A stretch of 64,000 nt of DNA from Theropithecus gelada (taxonomy: Eukaryota > Chordata > Mammalia > Primates > Cercopithecidae): positions 61,206,960-61,270,959 of the forward strand of contig NC_037670.1 in NCBI RefSeq assembly GCF_003255815.1, written 5' to 3'. Below are positions 54,887 through 64,000 of this stretch, in pieces (position 1 is the first letter of the stretch; each line of letters opens with the position of its first letter). A model generated the notes under the pieces. The model searched no databases, was not told where the DNA came from, and saw only the letters and a list, made by a program, of their open reading frames with translations. Position numbers and translations under genes: made by a program.

Positions 54887-56865
54887 TAATTATCTAATGG
54901 AATCATTGGAAGGCCTGAATCTTTTAGTAGAATTCATCAGCATCCACGGAAACAAGAAAGACAAAGTATAAAAAGACATAGTTTTGAGCAAGAATGAGTT
55001 TATTTAGCAACCTCTCATTAAGTGAGAACTGTTCTTAGGATTCTCCATCCCAAGGCACTCTTTTTTGACAACAGACCAGTATTCATGGAGATCACATTAT
55101 TTTACTTTCCTGTAGAGATGATAAGAATACCCAGGAGTCAATAACGTGTCTCTACCAGTAGATTACTTTGGAGATTTCACCATCTAGTTTCTACAATTGT
55201 CATCATTTGAGGTCAGGGCTGCTGCTGCATTCCTAAACTCAACCCATAATTGCTTTAATGAATTGAAATAATGTATTTACCTACAAATCATCAGCAAGTA
55301 TTGCAGGAGAAATCAAAAGTATTGCTGGAAGAAAACAAACAGGTAAATTATATAAGAGTGTGTGTGTGTATGTAATCTTTTTAATATATAACATATATTC
55401 CGTAAGTATCATACATACTACTAGTATAATGTATAATTTTATGTATTATATAAAACATTATACATATATTTATTATATGTAATATTTTTTAAACTCCAGC
55501 AGTTAAGCCTATACTTTAGATAATAATTGTTTATTAAAGCCTAAAAATGATTATAATGAAATTATATTTGATTGGATGTTCACAGATCAGACAACAGTGG
55601 TAGCTGAAGCTATAAATTCTTATTTTTTGACTGGTTAAAGGCCTCATCCTCTAATTCTGAAATCTTTACTCCCCTATGTGAATCAATTTCACATTTTAGC
55701 ATATTACTAAAGACTTGTTAGGCAATGTAGGGAAACCAGAGGCTACAAATATACTTAGCGTACATTAAATGTGCATCCAGTCCATCAGTCTTAAAAATAA
55801 AAACACATACAAACTGTGTATTCTAGGGAAAAGTTAAAAATACCTTCTATCCAACTGTCTTACAAACAGCAAACCATGAAATCAACTGGGTGTGAATGCA
55901 CAGGAGGCCACTGCAACAAAATATCTCCGTGTAAAGTAATGCGCAGCAATCTGTCCATAGGCCAGGAGAAAGACAAAGTGAATGACGTGGAGGAGGAGGA
56001 AGAAGAAATACAGAAGTATAAATGTATAAAATAAAAGTGCCTCTGGGCATGTGCCTCTCTCTAGAGAGCAGCTGAGGGGTCTGGATAGTCTGATGTCAGA
56101 ACAGTCCCTGCTAGTGGCTGCTTCTACAGCCTGCCTTTCACTCCCATCCTGCTCTTTGCTTCTCAAGATGCCCTTGCTTCCTGGGCTCCTCTATCTCCCA
56201 GTGCAAATTCCTGGATCCCCAGCTAGACTCTACTCCAGACCAGGCACCCTGGTGTGATGGAGGAGGAGTCTGGCTCACCCCAGCTGCAGCAGATCCACAG
56301 GGACTGGGAGAAAAGAGACTGGAGAAAGAGCTCAGTCTGCCTGGGGCTTGCCATAAGAATGAGGGAAATGTTCCTCCTTGTCCAGGCAAGGCAGTGGGGA
56401 AGTGGGATATTTTAAAAAGCATCAGGGGTTGGGCCTGACTCAAAGGATCGAAAGATTAAAGTTGAGATTCATAGGGCACAAGTAATGTGATCTTTCTAGT
56501 TAATAAAATGCCTAGGCAAACCTGGGAGATTTGTTGTCATTTTTACTGCTTTCCGAAGGAAGTATCCTGTGAAGATTTCCATAATATCTTTTCTAAGCAT
56601 TTTCATTGTACAAAGAAAATGCAATGACCCCCTGACCACTTCACATTGTTGGTGCCAAAGAAGAAGTATTATAATAATTAAACTCTAGTTCTTAATGTCC
56701 AGATATAAATACATGTATATATGAGCCACCATAAAGTGTTTTTGAATATGCAAAAGCTGAAAAAGAAGTAATATCTTACTGTTTCTCATTTAATTTGGGT
56801 AATTACATTTTGGTTACATCATGGTAATATTATCAATGTTTTACAAATGCCCTTTGGAAATTTTT
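54887..56865. other. Unique DNA with an AT-rich tract; no gene established
   Basis: A nearly pure AT tract lies at about 55376-55500. At 55816-56443 overlapping frames of 67-101 codons occur on both strands. None has a known domain. Confidence 0.45.
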
Positions 56866-57168
56866 GGCCAGGGGCAGTGGTTCATGCCTATAATTTCAGC
56901 ACTTTGGAAGGCTGAGGTCAGAGAATCACTTGAGGCCAGGAGTACTAGACTAACGTGGCAATATAGCTAGACCCTCTCTCTACAAAAATGTTTTAAATTA
57001 GCTTGGCATGTTGGCACGTTCATGTAGTTCTAGCTACTCAGGAGGCTGAGGCAGGAGGGTTATTTAAGCCCAGAAGTTCAAGTTTACAGTGAACTATCAT
57101 GGCGCCACTGCACTCCAGCCTAGCCCAAAGTGAGATCTTGTCTCAAAAAAAAGAAAAAGAAAAAAGAA
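56866..57168 (+). mobile_element. Alu (AluJ-like)
   Basis: GGCCAGGGGCAGTGGTTCAT to the A-rich tail with G interruptions. AGGCTGAGGTCAGAGAATCA and GCCACTGCACTCCAGCCTAG are diagnostic. Divergence and the TTAAATTAGCTTGGCATG linker fit an old AluJ. Confidence 0.92.
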
Positions 57169-57567
57169 ATGGCATTTTTAACCATTTTTACACATGTTTC
57201 ATATGAGCTAAATCAAGAATGGTTTGAACTGCAGGTGTATTCTACAGCCCTTGTCCATGGTGCTATTGCTGGTAAACATTCATGGCCATGACTAATCTGG
57301 CATGGTCTTCATCTTTGCTCAGTGATGAGACGGGCTTCATGTCTGTGGTCTGCTCCTCCGTTGACTCTGTCAAAGCAGTTGAATAGTACATCTCTAAAAC
57401 TCAAGTAGAGCCTGCAGCCTGCACACTCATCATGAGTCCTAAATTACCAAGTTTTGTATATGCGTGTATGAAAACAGCATAACTATAAGGGAGTGACAAT
57501 AGAGACCATACTTAGGTCTAAAGGAAAAGCAAACAAAAAGCAAAATAAGAGATGCAAGTTTTCTTTA

Positions 57568-57990
57568 TTAAAGCAGACTCACTTGACTATGCCCCCCTGG
57601 CTTTGTAAACACAAGGAGAAATGGTGACTGTCCCTGGGTGGCCTTTTTCAGTGTTCCCTGGCAAAGCTGAACACTGAGGAGCAGATGGGTAAGTGTGCAG
57701 AGAGACCCAGAAGCTCCAGAAAGAAATGGGTCCTTCCCTTGGGAAGCACGTCCTTTCCAGTGGGTTGGACTGGATGTGCCAAGGGCCACTGAAAGAAAGG
57801 ATCCCATGGGAGAGCTCACTATAGAGGAAGGTAGACTGGGGGTGACCAGCACCAGCACCAGGGTCCAGCATTGTCCCTCAGAAGTGTGACCCACAGACCT
57901 GGTGTCACAGTCTGCCAGGGATTCACTTGAAAGAATAGCCAATGCAACATCTCCCCAGTACACACATGTACATGCACGTGCATCCCTCAT
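57568..57990 (-). other. Unrecognised 140-codon frame ending at a polyadenylation signal
   Basis: The frame is one of the longest non-repeat frames in the window. Its TAA stop overlaps an AATAAA hexamer (57564-57569, minus strand). The translation is serine-, leucine- and glycine-rich with no known domain or signal, and no A tail follows, so a processed copy is unlikely. It may be chance. Confidence 0.15.
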
Positions 57991-58769
57991 ACACTGGAAA
58001 GGTGAAACTTAACAATTTTCAGTAAAAACTCTCTACATTCATATTCACAACCATGAGAGACTAAAAAACTGTGCATATGTTTTGGTTGCTAAATCTGTCC
58101 GTGGATCTATGTCTGATCACAAGTACTTAAATTACTTAACATTTTGGTTAATGTAATTTCATGTTATTTCAAGTTTATTGTCGTCAAATTTGTGTCAGTA
58201 TTTCTATTGTGTTGTGTTAGATATTTAATTCACAAAAAACTGATTCATAGCAAAAAAGTAGTTCATCAAAGTATAAAATTAACAATGAAAACTGTAATTA
58301 AAATTTTAAATTCCAAATAATTTTGTAAAAACTAATTGTAAGCAGGATTCCAGTGTTGGTGGAGACTGTGAAGCCATGACAAGTGAAACATTCACAGAGA
58401 ACCACACCACGCATGCAGAATGAAAAAGAATGGTGTAATTAGGAAGTATGAATGTAAATAACACAAAATTGGGTGGGGCTAGCAAACTATTTGCCTATAA
58501 ACTCCAGTGCATAACCTTTTAAGAAACAACTTTGCTATTAAAAAATAATAATAGTAATTTTAAAAGTATTAAATCAACCATACTTTTTGTTTTGGATAGG
58601 CAGGAAATAAGTCTTTCTACTATGAATTAGTAAATTATGGTACTTCCGTGAGGAAGAGAATAAAACTACAGAGCAATCATTCAAAATTCCACTTGCACTA
58701 TAGAGCAACTGAATGGAAATCATTCTCCAGGTCTATAACGAACGCAGTTCAAATCCTGCTAATGATCAG

Positions 58770-58777
58770 TGACGTCA
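58770..58777. promoter_or_regulatory. Perfect CRE octamer TGACGTCA
   Basis: The CREB/ATF palindrome lies in a small patch with several CpGs (58740-58880), otherwise scarce here. No TATA box or other promoter element is evident nearby. Confidence 0.35.
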
Positions 58778-59194
58778 CTGGCTCGCAGGATCACCGTTCC
58801 CTGCAGGAGGCACGGTGGTTGGTATCAGTATCCCGCTGGCTTCTCAGGCTTTCCAGAATGCCCACACTCTTCGGCCTCCCTTAGTGGAGTTTTGTCAAAC
58901 ACGTTTGTTCCCAAATTTATTTATGGAAGTTTGGCTCATTATTATAACAGTTTAACTTTAATAAATATCATGTTAATGTATGAATAAGGATACAAAGAGT
59001 GGTACCAACGAAAATCAAATTGAATGCTTTCAATAAAAACAAATAAACATTAATTGCTGAAAATACTTGTAGCAAATTTAGATAGGTCTGAAAGACCTAG
59101 GGGGTAGAGAATCATATAAATTTAGTGGTACTGTCCATGTCAGTTGTTTCCCAAGAATATTTACATTCAGAATCCACATTAAAGAGTGGTGACA

Positions 59195-59505
59195 GGCCAG
59201 GCATGGTGGCTTATGCCTGTAATCCCAGCACTTTGGGAGGCCAAGGCGGGAAGATCACGAAATCAGGAGTTCGAGACCAGCCTGGTCAATATGACAAAAC
59301 CCTGTCTATACTAATAATACAAAAATTAGCTGGCCATGGTGGTGTGCACCTGTAGTCCCAGCTACTGAGGAGGCTGAGGCAGGAGAATCGCTTGAACCCG
59401 GGAGTCAGAGGTTTCAGTGAGCCGAGATCATGCCACTGTACTCCAGCCTGGGTGACAGAGTGAGACTCCGTCTCAAAAGACAAACAAACAAACAAACAAA
59501 AAAAG
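59195..59505 (+). mobile_element. Alu (AluS/Y-like), full length, (CAAA)n tail
   Basis: GGCCAGGCATGGTGGCTTAT to a tail of CAAA units (59480-59505). The flanks GAGTGGTGACA (59184-59194) and GAATGGTGACA (59506-59516) form an 11-bp target duplication with one difference. Frames at 59125-59355 (+) and 59286-59495 (-) are Alu. Confidence 0.96.
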
Positions 59506-59516
59506 GAATGGTGACA

Positions 59517-60244
59517 ATGAGTATGCTGACAGCAAGAATAGGTTTTGTAATAGTAATTTTTACAAAGTCTTGTCCCTTCACCAAATATTCATAGTAAATG
59601 CCCACTTACATTTTCAAGTTAAGCTAAGTTATGCTAATAACTTTTTCATTCCATATTTTAATAAGCTTTTTTTCAATTAAATAAACAACTACTGTTAAGT
59701 TTATCAAATTGGCTAGACAGGCATCCACTGTCATACATTCATCAGTTCTCCACAAGCAACATGGAAATTATTATTTTAACAAAGGAACTTCGTGCATATT
59801 GGTTAACGAAATGATACGCAATCTGAAGAAATAAACTCCTGTCACATAGGCATGCCAGAAGTAATGCAGCCAGATAAAACAACAGGTATGCAAAGCAAAT
59901 CAGAATTTTGGAATATGTGAGGCAAACTTAGCAACCACAATATCATCTGTAGGTTTTTGAAATCTCATTCAAAAGAAACCTCACACTAAGGAAAAATCAA
60001 TGGTTCACTAGAATGGCTGCCCTGGGAACCCATGCTACAGTGGAAAGTAGACTATAGTGGAACTCATATTTTGGGAGGACCTTGGATACTGTAGGACCTA
60101 TGCTACAGGGAAAGGCATATCTTCATTTAATTACAGATGAGTTTGTGAGCACAGAAACAGATTTGATTATAAGGACACTGTGACAAGTCCTGATCAAAGG
60201 CCAGCTGTAATGGCATTTACTTTAATTATCAAAAACCATGATCA
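59517..60244. other. Unique DNA, no gene seen
   Basis: No coding frame and no recognised repeat. A GAACCCATGCTACAGTGGAA segment recurs in shortened form 75 bp later as GACCTATGCTACAGGGAAA. Confidence 0.5.
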
Positions 60245-60537
60245 GGCCACGCGTAGTCGCTGATGCCTGTAATCCCAGCACTTTGGGAGGCCAAGGCAGG
60301 TGGATCACTAGGTCAGGAGTTCGAGATGAGCCTGGCCAATATGGTGAAACCCCGTATCTACTAAAAATACAAAAATTAGTCAGGCATAATGGCATGCGCC
60401 TGTAATCCCAGCTACTCAGGAGGCTGAGGCAGGAGAATTGCTTGAACCCAGGAGGCAGAGGTTGCAAGACGAGATCATGCCACTGCAGTCCAGCCAGAAA
60501 GACAGAGCAAGATTCCATCCCCCCCCCAAAAAAAAAT
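60245..60537 (+). mobile_element. Alu (AluS-like) with C-run before the tail
   Basis: From GGCCACGCGTAGTCGCTGAT through GCCTGTAATCCCAGCACTTT to CCACTGCAGTCCAGCC. A run of nine C residues precedes a nine-A tail. About 10 bp of the right arm (GTGAGCC) are missing. Frames at 60222-60518 and 60416-60601 (-) are reversed Alu. Confidence 0.95.
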
Positions 60538-60559
60538 CATAGTAGTAAAAGTTAACTTT

Positions 60560-60735
60560 TTTTGAGTATGTAGTAGCGGACAGGTAATGTTCTAAATACA
60601 TGTAAGATAGATACTATTTCTATCCCCATTTTATAGATGAGGAAGCTGAGGCAAAGATGCATAAAATAACTGGTTTAAAATAACACAGTGAATAACAGGT
60701 AGAGCCAGGACTGAAACCCACATAATCGAGCTACC
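60560..60735 (-). mobile_element. MIR, reverse orientation
   Basis: CTATCCCCATTTTATAGATG, AGGAAGCTGAGGCAAAGATG and AGAGCCAGGACTGAAACCCA follow the reversed MIR consensus well. Confidence 0.85.
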
Positions 60736-61719
60736 CTACGGTGTATGCTGGGCTTATGACTGAGATGCTGGAGTCTCTCCCCACACCAGTCCCACCCAGG
60801 CATGCCCCTCGCCTACTGGAGAGATATGGGCAAGAGTACGGGCTCCGCTTTTGAACACTATCAAGTGATGGCTGTGGAGGGCTGGGGCTCAGACTAGTTT
60901 TTGAAATAATGGCTCTGAAAAAACTAGTAAGGCTATTCCCGTAATTTGAAGTGACTGATGTGAGCAATATTTCTCAACAATAAATCCATTCTAATGGAGA
61001 GCCCAAAGAGCCTGCGCCAAAATATCATATTTTTTAATATTGAAAGATCATGAGGTTCTTAAGAAGATTATTGCAAATAGTTTTATTGCCAACTGTAGGC
61101 AATTTCCTAGTGCTTAATGATTTTCTTCTTTTGTTGGAGCAAAAAAGTCAACAGCAGATTATTAGGCATTAAAATAAAACAAAATACAGACCTTCACCCA
61201 AGAGCTGGAATGAAAGTAAAGAAATGCTTCTCTGAATGAAGTATATCAGAAGAATGGGTAAGAAATCCAGCCACAACTACTCCCAGTTGAAACATCTAAG
61301 CACCCCACTTTTAAATCGGATGTCTCAACTTTTCTGAAAAGGTGCTGAAACAAATTTTCACTAAGAAGTCTCTATATAGCTTCTGAGTCTATGGTTGAAA
61401 TAAATACCCCAGACTGTGACAGAAACTTCAGACCTTTGCTGCATTTCTACCAACTTTTAGTAGTGAATCAAAAAAATAATTTTACAGAAATAAAGAAAAG
61501 AATATAAAAGAACGTTATGTGGAAACTGACCTAGGGCTCAAAATATCCACTGTCTAGCCAGGCATTTGAGCCTTGAGGAAGGATTATAAATAGTACCTTT
61601 CCTCTCCCTCCGTTACATAGTGACACTAATCATTAGAGTTAACAATATTATGTTTTCTTTTAATTATATTAAATTTATGATAGCTACTAATTTTTTTCTT
61701 TGTAAACAAACCAAAAATC
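60736..61719. other. Unique DNA, no gene seen
   Basis: No recognised repeat or coding signal; the 78-codon minus frame at 60731-60967 has no known motif. Confidence 0.5.
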
Positions 61720-61948
61720 AGTACTTTTGGTGGCTGCCATCTTTGCTGTATGGGAGCCTTCACTGGAGATACCTCCAGGTACTGGAAAAACTGAGGTGAC
61801 TAGGGACCACAGCAGCCCTATAGAGTAGTGGCCAGACTGTTAAAAGAAAAACAAACAAACAAAAACAGCAACAACTACAACACCACCGACTAAAATTCCA
61901 TCCAAAAGTCAGCAACCTCAAACATCAAAGGCAGATAAACCAATAAAG

Positions 61949-62930
61949 ATGAGAAAGTATCAGTGCAAAAATGTTGAAAACTCAAAAAGTCAGAGTGCCC
62001 ACTTTCCTCCAAATGACAGCAACACCTTTCCAGCAAGCAAACAGACCTGAGCTGAGACTGAGATGGCTGAAATGACAGAAGTAGGCTTCAGAATGTCGAT
62101 TGAAATGAACTTCGCTGAGCTAAAGGAGCATATTGTAATCCAGTGCAAGGAAGCTGAGAATTATGATAAAACAATGCAGGAGATGACAGCCAAAATAGCC
62201 ACTAGAGAGTGGAACATAACTGACCTGATAGGGCTAAAAAGCACACTGCAAGAACTTCACAATGCGATCACAAGTATTAATAGCAGAACAGACCAAGTGG
62301 AGGAAAGAATCTCAGAGCTTAATGACTTGCTTTCTGATATAAGACAGGCAGAGAAAAATAGAGAAAAAAGAAAAAAAAAGGAATGAACAAAACCTTTGAG
62401 AAATACAGGATTATGTGAAGAGACCAAATTTATAACAGATTGTGGTACCTGAAAGAGACAGGGAGAATGGAATCAATTTGGAAACCATATTTTAGGATAT
62501 CATCCAGGAGAACTTCCCCAGTGTAGCTAGACAGACCAACATTCAAATTCAGGAAATGCAGAGAACCCCATAAGATATTCCAAGAGAAGATCATCCCCAA
62601 GACACATAATCATTACATTCTCCAAGTTCGAAATAAAAGAAAAAACATGTTAAGGGGAGCCAGACAGAAAGGTCAGGACACCAAAAAGGGAAACCCATCA
62701 GACTAATGGTGAACCTTTCAGAGGAAACGCTACAAGCCGGAAGAGATTGGGGGGCTAATATTCAAAATTCTTAAAGGAAAGAAATTCCACCTGAGGATTT
62801 AATATTCACCTAAATTAAGCTTCATAGGCAAAGGAGAAATAAGATCTTTTTCAGACAAGCAAATGCTGAGGAAATTTGTTACCACCAGACCTAACACTAA
62901 ATATGGAAAAGAAAAACCACTGGCAGTCAC
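61949..62930 (+). pseudogene. Broken L1 ORF1
   Basis: The start is taken at the ATG at 61949, which opens the family-like MRKYQCKNVENSKSQSA stretch. A frameshift or stop follows, and the frame is open again at 62063-62386 through the coiled coil (FAELKEHIVIQCKEAENYD, then heptad-like SRTDQVEERISELNDLL). The C-terminal RNA-binding part (62400-62900) is recognisable from bases (ATTCAAATTCAGGAAATGCA, GGGAAACCCATCAGACTAAT) but is broken by indels. No protein of normal length can be made. Confidence 0.82.
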
Positions 62931-63012
62931 TACAAAACACACTGAAGTACACAGACCAGTGACACTGTGAAACAACCACAAAAACAAGTCTCCAAAATAA
63001 CCAGCTAACATC

Positions 63013-64000
63013 ATGAAACAGGATCAAATACACATATAACAACACTAACCTTAAATGCAAATGGGCTAAATACCCCAATTAAAAGACACAGAGTAGCAAG
63101 CTGCATAAAGTACTATTGGTATGGTGTCTTCAACAGACCCATCTCACAGGTGAAGACACACATAGGCTCAAAATAAAGGGATGGAGAAAAATTTACCAAC
63201 CAAATGGAAAACAGAAAAAAACAGGGGTTGCAATTCTAGTTTCTGACAAAACAGACTTTAAACTAACAAAGATCAAAAAAGACAAAGGAAGGTATTACAT
63301 AATGGTGAAAGGTTCAATTCAACAAGAAGAGCTAACTATCGTAAATACATGTGTACCCAATACAAGAACATTCAAATTTATAAAGCAAGTTCTTAGAGAT
63401 CCCCCAAAGAGACTTAGGCTCCCACGCAATAGTAGTATGATACTTTAACACCCCGCTGACAATATTAGATGGATCGTTGAGACAGAAAATTAAAGGTATT
63501 CAGGACCTGAACTCAGCTCTGGATAAAGTGGATGTGATAGATATCTACAGAACTCTCCACTGAAAAACAACAGAATATATAGTCTTCTCGTCACCACACA
63601 ACACTTGCTCTAAAATTCATCACATAATTCACATTCTTCAGCAAATGCGAAAGAACTAAAATCATAACAGTTTTTCAGATCACAGTGCAATCAAATTAGA
63701 ACTCAAGATTAATAAATTCACTCAAAACCATAGAACCACATACAAGTTGCACAACCTGCTTCTGAATGACTTTTTGGTAAATAATGAAATTAAAACAGAG
63801 ACCAAGAAATTCTTTGAAACTAATGAGAACAAAGATACAATGTACCAGAATCTCTGGGATGCACCTAAAGCCGTGTTAAGAGGGAAATTTATAGCACTAA
63901 ATGCCTACATCAAAAAGCTACAAAGATTTCAAATTAGCAACCTAATCGCACAATTAAAAGAACAAGAGAACCAAGAACAAACAAACCCCAAAGCTAGCAG
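63013..64000 (+). pseudogene. Broken L1 ORF2, endonuclease part, partial at window end
   Basis: The ATG at 63013 matches the position of the ORF2 start, just before CCTTAAATGCAAATGGGCTA. A 110-codon frame at 63116-63448 covers the endonuclease with DTHRLKIKGWRKIYQ, GVAILVSDKTDF and QEELTIVNTCVPN. It ends in a frameshift at the catalytic GDFN motif: the bases read ATGATACTTTAAC, two short of the family sequence. Similarity continues to the last base of the window (GAATCTCTGGGATGC, AGGGAAATTTATAGC). The enzyme is dead here whatever lies beyond. Confidence 0.85.

Larger units (their letters stand above)
57169..59183. other. Unique DNA, no gene established
   Basis: Apart from the minus-strand frame at 57568-57990 and the CRE at 58770, both listed separately, no signal is recognised. 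AT-rich from 58000 onward. Confidence 0.45.
61720..64000 (+). mobile_element. LINE-1 (older L1PA/L1PB or young L1M type), 5' half, runs off the window
   Basis: A short piece of 5' UTR (GGAGATACCTCCAGGTACTG, TGGCCAGACTGTTAAAAG) precedes ORF1 and the endonuclease part of ORF2. The sequence still matches L1 at the last base, so the element continues beyond 64000. It is less decayed than the L1MA copy at 1715 but carries many indels. Confidence 0.88.

Overview
The window reads as nuclear DNA from a catarrhine primate, most likely human. It is AT-rich and CpG-poor, and carries eight Alu copies, primate-lineage L1 (L1PA-type) insertions, a MER11-type LTR (HERV-K11 family), and an older mammalian layer of L1MA, L2, MIR, MLT1/MST and MER5A. 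I found no host protein-coding exon, tRNA, rRNA, CRISPR array, operon or bacterial feature. Every long reading frame is either a piece of a LINE or Alu, a by-product of a simple repeat, or an unrecognised frame of a length expected by chance. The window is therefore intergenic or deep intronic; the chromosome cannot be assigned from sequence alone. Repeat family names come from recognition of consensus features, not from a search.

Layout. 1-1.7 kb: unique AT-rich DNA. 1.7-10.2 kb: an old, almost complete L1 of L1MA type (5' leader of degenerate units, decayed ORF1 and ORF2, 3' UTR), split near the end of ORF2 by a 1,169-bp solo LTR with a 6-bp target duplication. 10.2-13.9 kb: mostly unique, with an MLT1-like LTR. 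13.9-17.9 kb: a younger L1PA-type element whose ORF1 is joined directly to the middle of ORF2. 18-23.9 kb: short L1, Alu and MIR copies, including an L1 tail flanked by a remarkable 111-bp direct repeat. 24.0-24.5 kb: a 41-bp minisatellite with a three-unit higher-order repeat. 25.8-33.1 kb: MST LTR, antisense L1, MIRs, L2, MER5A and a split MLT1. 33.1-49.4 kb: comparatively repeat-poor DNA with two Alus, a cluster of homeodomain-type AATTAAT sites, a 73-bp-arm inverted duplication and two LTRs. 49.4-61.7 kb: L2 pieces, Alus, a degenerate TG tract, a short L1PA tail and unique DNA. 61.7-64.0 kb: the 5' half of another L1 that runs off the end of the window.

Nothing here acts as a pathway. The biology is layered insertion: L1MA and L2/MIR first, then MaLR LTRs and AluJ, then the HERV-K11-type LTR, AluS-type copies and L1PA insertions. 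All L1 reading frames are broken, so no element appears able to move by itself. No convincing new system was found. The most unusual structures are the 111-bp target duplication (20544-20969), the inverted duplication (40118-40528) and the minisatellite (23971-24470).
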